Shown: positions 34,046 to 41,891 of the stretch, in pieces
How positions within the stretch are numbered: the stretch's first letter is position 1
Layout: each line of letters begins with the position of its first letter
DNA from: Candidatus Bathyarchaeota archaeon
GTDB lineage: Archaea > Thermoproteota > Bathyarchaeia > 40CM-2-53-6 > JALHTG01
DNA length: 51,076 bases
Reading direction: 5' to 3'
NCBI GenBank assembly: GCA_022865705.1
Contig: JALHTG010000036.1
Span: forward strand, 1-51,076
Notes under the pieces: generated by a model
Databases searched by the model: none
Seen by the model: only the letters and a program-made list of their open reading frames with translations
Told to the model about the DNA's origin: nothing
Translations under genes and position numbers: made by a program

Positions 34046-34429
34046 CTAGAAGAGTTCGATCCAGATACCGTTTGGGTCCTCTATGTAGGCCCATCGGCCG
34101 CCATTTGCCTTCATTTCCAGGACGGTTCGATACCCGGCTGATAGGGCTTCCTCTAAGGCCTTGCTGAGATCGTCAACCTTGAAAGCCAGATGATCCAGTC
34201 CTTCTCCAACAGCGTACTCAGCGTAGTAAGGACTACTCTTTTCATAATAGTTCAGTTCTAAGATGAAGCCGCCTTTTTCGCTTTCTAGGCCGACAGTTTC
34301 TCCCTTGGTCTGTTCGACTTTGCTCCTGAATTTCACCCTCATGCCGAGTAGCTTTGTATAGAAATCGATTGATTTCTGCAGATCCTTCACTCTTATTCCG
34401 ACATAGGTGAATTTAGCCTTCATAGTCAT
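34046..34429 (-). CDS. VOC/glyoxalase-fold protein
   Basis: A 127-residue single vicinal-oxygen-chelate domain: FTYVGIRVKDLQKSIDFYTK, a central EGLDHLAFKVDDLSKA with a metal-type histidine, and the end AYIEDPNGIWIELF with the final metal-type glutamate. Such proteins are lyases, isomerases (for example methylmalonyl-CoA epimerase) or dioxygenases; length and motifs do not decide which. The ATG at 34429 or the one two codons on are equivalent starts. Confidence 0.85.
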   Translation of the reverse strand: MTMKAKFTYVGIRVKDLQKSIDFYTKLLGMRVKFRSKVEQTKGETVGLESEKGGFILELNYYEKSSPYYAEYAVGEGLDHLAFKVDDLSKALEEALSAGYRTVLEMKANGGRWAYIEDPNGIWIELF

Positions 34430-34488
34430 CAGCCAGTCGCACAGTAATCCTCACATTCATCAATGGAGAAGCGTAGTCTGTTTCTTCT

Positions 34489-34800
34489 CTAGAACTTGAA
34501 CAAGACTTTCTCGAAATCTACGATCTTCTTGTTCCTGACTTCAACACCCTCTTTTCTAAGCAATTGAATCTTCTTTTCTATTGTCTTGCCTGAGGTTTTT
34601 CCTCCGAAGCCGCCGATGGTGCCGTCAGATTTCACGACTCTATGACATGGAACTCTCGGGGCATATGGATTCTCACGACAAGCGTTACCGACAGCTCTGT
34701 AAGCATTCGTATTCAGCTTTCTAGCTATCAATCCGTAGGTTGTGACTTTGCCTTTAGGTATCTTCTCCATAAACTTCCAAACCCTTTCTTCAAACTTCAT
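34489..34800 (-). CDS. ogt: methylated-DNA-protein cysteine methyltransferase, catalytic domain only
   Basis: About 103 residues: the DNA-binding and active-site domain of O6-alkylguanine transferases. KIPKGKVTTYGLIARKL is the helix-turn-helix. The methyl-accepting cysteine is in PYAPRVPCHRVVKSDG, so it is a true transferase and not an alkyltransferase-like protein, which has Trp there. The N-terminal ribonuclease-like domain is absent, as in many archaeal short forms. ATG 34800 (MKFEERVW) is preferred; 34812 adds four residues. Confidence 0.88.
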   Translation of the reverse strand: MKFEERVWKFMEKIPKGKVTTYGLIARKLNTNAYRAVGNACRENPYAPRVPCHRVVKSDGTIGGFGGKTSGKTIEKKIQLLRKEGVEVRNKKIVDFEKVLFKF

Positions 34801-34998
34801 ATTCCGTGTCACCCAATTGCCTCTGGGTCAAAACGATACGTCAGACTTATGTTTCTTTCCATTCACGGAAACCCGCGCTCCATCAAAGAAAACTGAAGCC
34901 AAGTCACATGATGACATTTCTTTGGGGGTGTTTCAGTCGTTTCCGAATTCACCGCGGTAAATCATCGATGCGGGGGAAAAGATAAAGGATAAAATTTG

Positions 34999-35106
34999 TG
35001 GCGGGCCCGCGGGGATTTGAACCCCGGACCTTTAGCTTTCGCCAAACCGACTTAGGAGGTTCAGTCTTTCCGGTCTACTGCTCCATCCGGTCTGAGCTAC
35101 GGGCCC
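34999..35106 (-). tRNA. tRNA-Arg (CCU) with two introns
   Basis: Acceptor GGGCCCG/CGGGCCC with G73 and encoded CCA (34999-35001), D arm GCTC-AGACCGGATG-GAGC, anticodon loop CTCCTA+A and T arm CGGGG-TTCAAAT-CCCCG are clear. Two 15-nt inserts restore the cloverleaf when removed: one at 30/31 and one at the canonical 37/38 site. That gives stem GTAGC/GCTAA (four pairs of five), variable AGGTC and a 78-nt mature length. Insert 30/31 is at the same position as one in tRNA-Lys. The central BHB helix at 37/38 has three of four pairs, so boundaries are less certain than for Lys and Leu. Confidence 0.8.
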
Positions 35107-35297
35107 AAACGCGAATCCTGATAGACCTTGTCTAAGAAAAGCTTGTCTATGATCTGTGGAGGTTGACTTTTCTTCTTTTGCATCTCGGCAGTTTCAAGTA
35201 AAAAACAATGTGGAATTCTTCTACGACAGGGATACGGTCAAGTCTCAGTTATTCCGAAAAAGTTTTTATTGGCTGTTCGTGGTTCTCCCTTCTTCGT

Positions 35298-35449
35298 GGG
35301 CCCGTAGCTCAGCCAGATCCTTGATGGATCCTGAAAAGGTAGAGCACCGGTGATACATGTGCCTTCGCTGAGGCTGAAATCGGTGAGGCTTTTACCGTGA
35401 GCCGGAAGCGACCCGGGAGTCTCGGGTTCAACTCCCGACGGGCCCGCCA
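35298..35449 (+). tRNA. tRNA-Lys (UUU) with three introns
   Basis: Acceptor GGGCCCG (35298-35304) with CGGGCCC (35439-35445), G73 and encoded CCA. Intron 1, 23 nt (35315-35337), is in the D loop, with GATCC/GGATC. Intron 2, 37 nt (35351-35387), is between positions 30 and 31. Intron 3, 16 nt (35395-35410), is at 37/38 with a BHB (exon CTTT with intron GAAG, intron helix CG/CG). The mature molecule is exactly 76 nt, with anticodon stem CCGGG/CCCGG, loop CTTTTAA (anticodon 35391-35393) and T arm TCGGG-TTCAACT-CCCGA. A TTTTTATTGG box lies about 30 bases upstream. Confidence 0.9.
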
Positions 35450-35805
35450 TGGTTTCGACATCCCAGCAGTGCACTTGGCACCAGCGCGTGTGCTATCCGC
35501 CAATGGTTATGAGAAATCTGGGAATGCCTCGTCCATTAGTAGATTCCGAAAATATCAAGGTGTAACCGAGGCAGGGCGTTGCGATCCGTTGACTTCGATC
35601 ACGGATCGGAGTTCCCTTTTCACGAAGCTTATACCGATCTGTGTGAGCCTCGGGTTACTGCGATTACACGAGTTCCCACATAACTTGACGAAGTCGTATT
35701 TAAGGCTTGTCTCTCCGCCTCCATGGGCTCACCACAGCGTGTCCCGACTCATCTTAAAGCCTGAAATCGTAAAGGTATGCACCTGACTGGATAATGTGAT
35801 TCTCA
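35450..35805. other. gene-poor interval with a stem-loop
   Basis: No convincing protein gene in 356 bases. It contains a perfect 8-bp inverted repeat CGATCCGT/ACGGATCG (35582-35608) followed within about 10 bases by CCCTTTTC, then two TATA-like boxes (AAGCTTATACC near 35627-35637, GTATTTAAGGC near 35696-35706). The second box could serve the amidohydrolase downstream or an unknown small RNA. The stem-loop might be a processing or termination site. Confidence 0.35.
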
Positions 35806-37392
35806 ATGTCCACAGTCAAGATGGGTTGCGATCTGGCACTTTTGAATGGAAACATAGTAACAATGGATCGAAAGAGGAAGAGAGCGGAAGCAGTCGCGGT
35901 TGCAGGCGAAAGAATTATCGGAGTTGGAAAGAATTCGGGGATAAAGCGACTGATAGGGAAGAATACCAAAGTCATCAACCTTCGCGGTAGAACCATCGTG
36001 CCTGGCATGATTGACTCACACATACATTTCGTTGACTACGGCCTCTCTCTCAAGAGAATAGATCTAAGAAACGTTCGATCAATAGTCGAAGTTCAGAAAA
36101 AGGTTGCGTCGGAAGTCAAGGTAACTCCCGCTGGAAAATGGATTGTTGGACGATCATGGGATCAAGAAAGGCTTCGGGAGAAACGATATCCGAACAGGTA
36201 CGACCTGGACAAAGTTTCACCTGAGAATCCTGTCGTACTCAGCAGAGTCTGTGGTCACATATGCGTTGTCAATAGTCAAGCTCTTCAGCTCGCAAATATC
36301 ACAAAACAGACCACCGACCCCCAAGGCGGTCAAATCGACAAGGACCCTGAGACAGGAGAACCGACTGGTATCCTGCGCGACGAAGCAATGTCACTCGTCT
36401 GGCGTTGTGTGCCTGAACCTACGAAGTCGGAACTTGTGGCCGCGATTGAAGCTGCAAGCAGGAAGGCTCTTTCAGCAGGATTGACTTCGGTCCATGCCCT
36501 TCTAAGGAATTCAATGTGTATTGAGGCACTCCAGGAGGCGCGCGCCACAGGGAAATTAGGTGTCCGAGTCTACATGGGCATACCCGTTGAGCTTCTGGAC
36601 GATTTGATCCACCTTGGGCTTAAGACAGGTTTCGGTGATAATTGGCTGAAGATCGGGTGTGTCAAGATGCTACTTGATGGCTCTCTGGGTGGCAGGACCG
36701 CTGCTTTGAAGGAACCGTACGCTGATGATCCTGGTAACAAGGGGCTTCTTCTTTATCGTGAAGATGAGTTGCGTCAATTGATAGACAAAGCGCATGATTC
36801 TCATTGTCAGTTGGCGATTCATGCAATAGGAGATCACGCCATAGACCTGGCCTTAGACGCCATCGAAGAAGCCCAAAACAAGACTCCGAGAGAGAATCCT
36901 CGTCATCGAATAGAACACGCCTCAATAATCAACCAACAGCAAATAGATAAGATGACAAGACTAGGAGTGATCGCTTCGGTACAACCCGCGTTTGTAACCT
37001 CAGACTTCTGGGCAATTGACCGAGTAGGAAAGCCCAGAGAAAGTTGGATCTATCCTTTCAAGACACTATTCAAGAAGGTAGTGGCTTCTGCCGGGTCTGA
37101 TTGCCCTGTGGAACACCTGGACCCCTTGGAAGGGATCTGGGCCGCCACAACTAGAGGTGGATTTCTGCCAGCCGAACTATTGTCCGTAGATCAAGTCCTT
37201 CACATGTACACGGTGAACGGGGCATATGCGAGCTTTGAAGAGAATGAGAAAGGATCAATATCCGAAGGTAAGTTGGCCGACATGATCGTGCTCTCAAGAG
37301 ACCCATTCGAGGTGCCGTCGAACGAGCTTAAGTCGATCAAGGTTGAAACAGTCATAGTTGGAGGAAAAGTAATCAAACCGGATCGGCCCTAG
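35806..37392 (+). CDS. YtcJ-like amidohydrolase (amidohydrolase_3 family)
   Basis: A 528-residue metal-dependent hydrolase. The N-terminal beta domain (LALLNGNIVTMDRKRKRAEA) leads to the first metal motif GMIDSHIHFVDYG. The substrate-side WIVGRSWDQ, RVCGHICVVNS and LDGSLGGRTAAL are typical of the YtcJ group. Later metal ligands appear as AIHAIGDHAIDLALD, RIEHASI and SAGSDCPVE. The C-terminal beta part ends ADMIVLSRDPFEVPS. These enzymes deformylate or hydrolyse varied amides; the substrate is unknown. It begins at an ATG. Confidence 0.88.
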   Translation: MSTVKMGCDLALLNGNIVTMDRKRKRAEAVAVAGERIIGVGKNSGIKRLIGKNTKVINLRGRTIVPGMIDSHIHFVDYGLSLKRIDLRNVRSIVEVQKKVASEVKVTPAGKWIVGRSWDQERLREKRYPNRYDLDKVSPENPVVLSRVCGHICVVNSQALQLANITKQTTDPQGGQIDKDPETGEPTGILRDEAMSLVWRCVPEPTKSELVAAIEAASRKALSAGLTSVHALLRNSMCIEALQEARATGKLGVRVYMGIPVELLDDLIHLGLKTGFGDNWLKIGCVKMLLDGSLGGRTAALKEPYADDPGNKGLLLYREDELRQLIDKAHDSHCQLAIHAIGDHAIDLALDAIEEAQNKTPRENPRHRIEHASIINQQQIDKMTRLGVIASVQPAFVTSDFWAIDRVGKPRESWIYPFKTLFKKVVASAGSDCPVEHLDPLEGIWAATTRGGFLPAELLSVDQVLHMYTVNGAYASFEENEKGSISEGKLADMIVLSRDPFEVPSNELKSIKVETVIVGGKVIKPDRP

Positions 37393-37516
37393 CCTCAATT
37401 CAGCCTTTTTCAAACCAATCTCCCTAGTTCAGCAGGCTTGAGAGCCCAAACGCAAGTGACCCAGTGAGCCATCGGCGCTGACTGGTACGGCCCAGAAATG
37501 GAACTGTATGCACCTG

Positions 37517-38446
37517 TCAAACAGTCTTATTGTTGTTTCTGCAGGCCAAACCGACAAGTTGTTTGATGCTTTCTACCTTCTTCTCCTCAAGATATCCTCT
37601 TAGCCCAGTTTGCAGCTCTGAGAAAATGCCTAGGTCTTTGTACATTATGGCGGTTCCAATTTGGACTGCACTGGCGCCTGCAAGAAAGAATTCTACAGCA
37701 TCGCTCCAAGTGGTGACACCTCCGCATCCTATGAGCGGTATGTCAATCTCCTTGTGAATCTCGTAGATGCACCTTAGTGCGATTGGTTTGATGGCCGGTC
37801 CAGATAGGCCGCCGATTCCTGCTGCTAAGATTGGCTTCTGAACATCTATGTCGATGGAGATGGCCTTGACTGTGTTGATTGCAGTGATTGCGTCAGCTCC
37901 TCCGTCAGCGGCCTTCTTGGCGATCTCCACTATGCTAGTGATATTAGGAGTCAACTTGACTATTACTGGCAGCTTGACACTCTTCTTAGCTGATGCAGTA
38001 ACGGATCTTACGAGATCTGGATCCTGGCCTATCTGCGCACCCACTTCCTTGACATGAGGGCACGATACATTAAGTTCCACTGCATCTGCTCCAGCCTTCT
38101 CAGCTCGACGCGCTGCCTCGGCATAGTCTCCCTCACTGCAACCGTAGACGCTAGCAATGACTGGGACACCTGCCTTCTTCGCTTCTTCAACTTCTTCTCT
38201 TAGAGCTTCAATCCCTGGGTTCGGAAGACCCATCGCGTTCAGCAACCCCCCTTGAACTTCGACAATAGTCGGGTTTGGATATCCGGTTCGAGGCTCGAGT
38301 CCAAAAGACTTTGTCACTACCGCTCCTGCGCCGGCCTCAGCCACTCTGCGCAAGGAATGTCCGGTAATTCCGAGAATTCCAGCAGCCAAAATGAACGGGT
38401 TTCGAAGCCGCAGTCCTACAATCTCTATCCCTATGTCCCGGTCCAT
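37517..38446 (-). CDS. pyrD: dihydroorotate dehydrogenase (class 1)
   Basis: A 309-residue FMN barrel oxidising dihydroorotate in pyrimidine synthesis. Landmarks: LRNPFILAAGILGITG, VVTKSFGLEPRTGYPNPTIV, the catalytic cysteine of class 1 enzymes in ELNVSCPHVKEVG, VKLTPNITSI, GGLSGPAIKPIALRC and the FMN phosphate site IGCGGVTTWSDAVEF. Cysteine rather than serine makes it class 1; type 1B enzymes use a PyrK partner, which is not in the window. pyrE is 12 kb away. Confidence 0.92.
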   Translation of the reverse strand: MDRDIGIEIVGLRLRNPFILAAGILGITGHSLRRVAEAGAGAVVTKSFGLEPRTGYPNPTIVEVQGGLLNAMGLPNPGIEALREEVEEAKKAGVPVIASVYGCSEGDYAEAARRAEKAGADAVELNVSCPHVKEVGAQIGQDPDLVRSVTASAKKSVKLPVIVKLTPNITSIVEIAKKAADGGADAITAINTVKAISIDIDVQKPILAAGIGGLSGPAIKPIALRCIYEIHKEIDIPLIGCGGVTTWSDAVEFFLAGASAVQIGTAIMYKDLGIFSELQTGLRGYLEEKKVESIKQLVGLACRNNNKTV

Positions 38447-38554
38447 CTAGGTTCACTGTGTTGGAAACGTTTATTCAAGTATGAGAAATAACGGTAGTGG
38501 TCCTTGAAGCCCCCATTGTGTGTGGGGCTGATGATCTAGACGGAGGAAACGCAA

Positions 38555-39754
38555 TTGAAAGCATACCTAGTCGAATCCCCAATCGGGCTTTTCGCTCTTG
38601 ATGCGAAGGGAAAGATAGTAGAGAAGGTTCTGTTTGCAAAAGACAAGGAGAAGGTTGCCTCCAAGCTCAGAGACCTTCAATCAGGCAAAGTGATAGAAGA
38701 GCTCCCGAGTGTTTTGGAGAAGCTGCAGAAGAATCGCTTCGACTTACTTGTCACAGAGAACTCTGCATTAGCTCAAACGATCAAAGACGACCTGGCCTGG
38801 AATGTAGAGCTTGAGAAGTCGCCCGAAGTTGTCCAGAAGTTTAGGGATAAGCTGCCTTCGATCTCAGTAGATCTCCGAGTGTTCAAGAGCAAAGAGGACT
38901 TTGACAGCTTTGTCAGAGAAGTCTCTGTCCAGCTCGCCAAGGCCGCAGTCACGATTGCTGTACGGGAAAGAGATCTACACGCGGTTCAGGCCGTGCGGAC
39001 CATAGATGACATTGACAAGACACTGAACCTTCTCGCCGGCAGAATCCGTGAATGGTATGGCCTACACTTCCCTGAGTTGGATAGGCTTATGGAGAAACAC
39101 GAGAGCTACGTCAGACTGATCTCAGATCTCGGGAAGAGAGAGAACTTCTCCGAGAAGGGTCTAATAGAAGAGGGGATTCCTAAGGACAGGGCCAACGACA
39201 TCGCAGAAGCTGCTCAACGGTCGATGGGTGCTGATGTCTCTGACGAGGACTTGGAATGGTTGAGATCCTTCTGCAAAGACTGGTCGGAACTGTTCAAGTT
39301 CAGAGAGAAACTAGCAGGATATGTTGAGAAAGTGATGAGCGAAGTGGCCCCCAACATGACCAGCCTCGCAGGATCAGTACTGTCCGCCCGACTGGTATCC
39401 ATAGCCGGCGGCCTGGGAAACTTGGCGAAGATGCCTGCGAGTACCATTCAAGTTCTAGGTGCTGAGAAAGCTCTCTTCAGGGCTCTGAAAACTGGGGCTC
39501 GTCCTCCAAAACATGGGGCGATATTCCAGTTCGGAGCGATTCACCAGTCTCCTCGTTGGCAGAGAGGAAAGATCGCCAGGGCTTTGTCCGGAGGACTTGC
39601 AATTGCGGCTCGACTGGACTTCTTCGGTGGAGAGTTCAGGGGTGATGTTATGCGGGAGAAACTGGACAAGAGAGTCAAGGAGATTGCTGAGAAGTACAAG
39701 GCTCCCCCCATGAGGGGAAGACATGCTGAGCGTAAACGTTCAACCTCACGCTGA
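38555..39754 (+). CDS. nop5: Nop5/Nop56-type C/D box sRNP core protein
   Basis: A 399-residue scaffold of the box C/D RNA-guided 2'-O-methylation complex. The N-terminal domain (1-about 120) binds fibrillarin. A coiled coil follows (LLAGRIREWYGLHFPELDRL leads into the Nop domain), and the RNA-binding NOP domain has APNMTSLAGSVLSARLVSIA and LQVLGAEKALF-type sequence as IQVLGAEKALFRALKTG. The tail is basic. TTG start at 38555 with GGAGGA 8 bases before. It overlaps the fibrillarin gene by 32 bases, as usual in archaea. Confidence 0.93.
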   Translation: MKAYLVESPIGLFALDAKGKIVEKVLFAKDKEKVASKLRDLQSGKVIEELPSVLEKLQKNRFDLLVTENSALAQTIKDDLAWNVELEKSPEVVQKFRDKLPSISVDLRVFKSKEDFDSFVREVSVQLAKAAVTIAVRERDLHAVQAVRTIDDIDKTLNLLAGRIREWYGLHFPELDRLMEKHESYVRLISDLGKRENFSEKGLIEEGIPKDRANDIAEAAQRSMGADVSDEDLEWLRSFCKDWSELFKFREKLAGYVEKVMSEVAPNMTSLAGSVLSARLVSIAGGLGNLAKMPASTIQVLGAEKALFRALKTGARPPKHGAIFQFGAIHQSPRWQRGKIARALSGGLAIAARLDFFGGEFRGDVMREKLDKRVKEIAEKYKAPPMRGRHAERKRSTSR

Positions 39755-40427
39755 ACTTGAGGGAATCTACTGGGCCAGGCTGGAAGATGGCTCTAGACAT
39801 CTTGCAACTTTGAACCTCGATCCGGGCAGAAGTGTCTACGGTGAGAGACTGGTACGGATAAGAAAGAAGGAGTATAGAGTCTGGGACCCATATCGTAGCA
39901 AACTTGCCGCGGCTGTGCTCAAAGGGACCAGTGAAGTATCTATCTCTCCGGGGATTAGAGTGCTGTATCTCGGGTCAGCATCTGGAACGACTGTTTCTCA
40001 CGTGAGTGACATAGTTGGGGAAAATGGCGCGGTTTTCTGCGTGGAGTTCGCTTCCAGGGCGATGAGAGAGCTTATCATCAATCTGTGCGGTGGCCGGAGA
40101 AACATCTATCCGATTCTGGATGACGCGAGATTTCCAGAACGATACGGCCAAATCGTTAGAGGAGCTGATTCGATATACTGTGACATAGCACAGCCTGATC
40201 AAGCAAGGATTCTGGCAGACAACGCAGATCTCTACTTGAAAGGAGATTCCAGATTGATGTTGTCGATAAAGTCCCGAAGTATCGACGTGACTCTTCCCCC
40301 TTCCGAAGTCTTTGAGAAAGAGATTAGAACGCTTGGCCTAAGAAGTTTCCAGATTAAGTCTGTGGTTAGACTCGAACCTTTCGATCGTGATCACGTAATG
40401 GTCTCAATGATCTACAAGGGAAAATGA
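39723..40427 (+). CDS. flpA: fibrillarin-like rRNA/tRNA 2'-O-methyltransferase
   Basis: A 234-residue SAM methyltransferase, the catalytic subunit guided by box C/D sRNAs. The N-terminal strand domain includes EGIYWARLEDGSRHLAT; the SAM-binding motif I is VLYLGSASGTTVSHVSDIVG, followed by GAVFCVEFASRAMRELI and the catalytic-region SIYCDIAQPDQARIL. KSRSIDV and the C-terminal strand complete the fold. It is coupled to Nop5 by a 32-base overlap. L7Ae, the third component, is not in the window. Confidence 0.95.
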   Translation: MLSVNVQPHAELEGIYWARLEDGSRHLATLNLDPGRSVYGERLVRIRKKEYRVWDPYRSKLAAAVLKGTSEVSISPGIRVLYLGSASGTTVSHVSDIVGENGAVFCVEFASRAMRELIINLCGGRRNIYPILDDARFPERYGQIVRGADSIYCDIAQPDQARILADNADLYLKGDSRLMLSIKSRSIDVTLPPSEVFEKEIRTLGLRSFQIKSVVRLEPFDRDHVMVSMIYKGK

Positions 40428-40480
40428 GACCATGAGTCTTCTGGAAGGTCGTTCCGACCGCGGTACTGAGATGGTAGATT

Positions 40481-41148
40481 CTAGAGCTTCGTTTGTCTGA
40501 TTCCTTGCTCTATTCGTGAAATAGTCTTCCAAGACTTTCTCACGAAGCCCGGAAAAGACCCGTGCTTTCTTACCCAATCCTCGAGAAAACGAATTGTTCG
40601 TTCGTCGGACGGGTACCCGCTTCCAAAATCTCCGTATTGATCCTCTATCTCGGCTATTCGTTGATCTCTTGTCACTTTAGCTATGATGGACGCGGCACTG
40701 ACCACCGGATACTTCTGATCTGCATGATGCTCAGAGATAATTCTAATTCTCTTCACGAGATGTTCTTGAATATCATCAGCGAACCTTTCAGGTCGAACGT
40801 CTGAAGAATCAACATAGGCAATAGCTGGATTCAACTTTCTGATGACTTTTGCCATGGCAGTTGCTTCCAAATAATTCAGTTTCCTAAGTTTCCTTCCCTT
40901 CAAGACATACTCATCGATCTCTTCCGGAGGTAACTCAACTATGGAAATGTCGTGGGCAATATTCCTGATGGCGATCGCCAGATTGGTTCTCTGTGTTGGA
41001 CTCAGAACCTTGGAATCTCTGACCCCTATCGATGAAAGTTCGCGGGTCGCCTCCTTCTTGATCGAAACCCCTGCGATGACGAGTGGACCTATGACGCAGC
41101 CCATTGGGGAGCCTATAGGTGAGTCAGCTCTCTCCCAGCGTCGTCCAC
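40481..41148 (-). CDS. rnhB: ribonuclease HII, interrupted by a 29-nt candidate intron
   Basis: Cleaves RNA in RNA-DNA hybrids. The uninterrupted frame starts at an ATG (41104) as MGCVIGPLVIAGVSI and includes AYVDSSDVRPERF, EHHADQKYPVVSAASIIAKV and the final GSGYPSDERT. It would lack the first catalytic acidic motif. That motif (GVDDAGR) lies just upstream in a different frame, separated by 29 bases with an in-frame TAG. Joining 41132 to 41102 gives DDAGRGCVIGPLV, exactly the family sequence. The in-frame start is a GTG at 41148; the upstream codons IIC also look family-like, but no ATG/GTG/TTG precedes them. It is the last gene of the RNA-information cluster. Confidence 0.85.
41103..41131 (-). 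other. candidate 29-nt BHB-type mRNA intron in RNase HII
   Basis: Reading the minus strand, exon TGGG pairs with CCCA near the intron 3' end as the 4-bp central helix. A 3-nt bulge AGA separates TGGG from the intron helix GAGC, which pairs with GCTC directly before CCCA. On the other side a 3-nt bulge ATG follows CCCA. Cutting between the second and third bulge bases (AG^A and AT^G), the archaeal splicing rule, removes exactly 29 nt and restores the frame and the DDAGRG motif. GACGC/GCGTC and GAGTGGAC/GTCCACTC can pair outside it. The insert contains an in-frame TAG, so it cannot be translated through. Confidence 0.7.
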
Positions 41149-41321
41149 TCCACAGATTATGCTGCTAAAGCCATTTACCTCCAGACAATGTCTTCGTCAC
41201 GTTCTCTTCTATCTTTCGATAGATGGTTTGGTCTGCAGATTAATCTCTTTTCTTGACTGTTGTGCCTGTGAACGACTTCATGGCGATTGCATCTTGCCTT
41301 TTCCCGGTTCATATTGATTCG

Positions 41322-41888
41322 TTAGTCTGGCGAGTGCTCGACGGAAGTCATTTGACTTAAGACTTCTTCCACGATTTGCGTAGGCAAACTGGCTCTATTC
41401 TCCATTGTGACGATTACTGTTTTGATGCCTCGGGCGGCTCTGATCTCATGCAGAAGCGGGTCGTTTGCTCTGTAGTGTATTGTTCCAATGACGCTTTTCG
41501 TGCTGCTGACGGTGTTCCTGACTGCAGCTTTGAATTCCTTGCTGAACAACTCCATTGGTCCTACTTCGTCAAGAACAATTACCCTTACGTTCGAGTCGCT
41601 AAGAGCATTGGTCAGAGCCTTGACACCGATACCTTCGAGCCCTCCAAGATCCACGACGTATCTTCCGATTCTAGGTCCTACTGCTTGCTTTGTCGATGCT
41701 AACCACCCCTCTGTCCCAGTCAAGACATCAGTAACCCTGAACCCTACTCGCACGCCCCTTTCTCTCACTTCCTCGGTGATCATTCCGCCAACCAAGATTC
41801 CTTTTCCCCTCAATTCCTGAACAATTCTCCTGAGAACAGTGGTCTTTCCAACGCCGGGCGTTCCAGTTAGGAAAATCTTGCTTGCCAA
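41322..41888 (-). CDS. THEP1-family nucleoside-triphosphatase
   Basis: A 188-residue P-loop NTPase. Walker A is KIFLTGTPGVGKTTVLRRI and Walker B is VRVIVLDEVGPMELFS. Archaeal and metazoan members (THEP1/NTPCR) hydrolyse various NTPs, but the physiological role is unsettled. It lies 3 bases downstream of rlmE, so cotranscription is expected. Confidence 0.9.
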   Translation of the reverse strand: MASKIFLTGTPGVGKTTVLRRIVQELRGKGILVGGMITEEVRERGVRVGFRVTDVLTGTEGWLASTKQAVGPRIGRYVVDLGGLEGIGVKALTNALSDSNVRVIVLDEVGPMELFSKEFKAAVRNTVSSTKSVIGTIHYRANDPLLHEIRAARGIKTVIVTMENRASLPTQIVEEVLSQMTSVEHSPD

Positions 41889-41891
41889 GGT

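Noticed and set aside
34999-35106. Variable-region hairpin intron (TTTGGC-GAAA-GCTAAA) model for tRNA-Arg(CCU)
   Set aside because: It leaves extra bases between the D arm and anticodon stem and needs two tiny introns. The 30/31 plus 37/38 model gives the correct 78-nt length.
35372-35384. tRNA-Phe-like loop CTGAAAT inside the tRNA-Lys gene
   Set aside because: It lies in the 37-nt insert. The Lys reading gives perfect stems and 76 nt, and the acceptor fits Lys.
35397-35786. 129-residue open frame starting inside tRNA-Lys
   Set aside because: It begins in the tRNA intron/exon sequence, runs through the stem-loop region and has no protein-like features.
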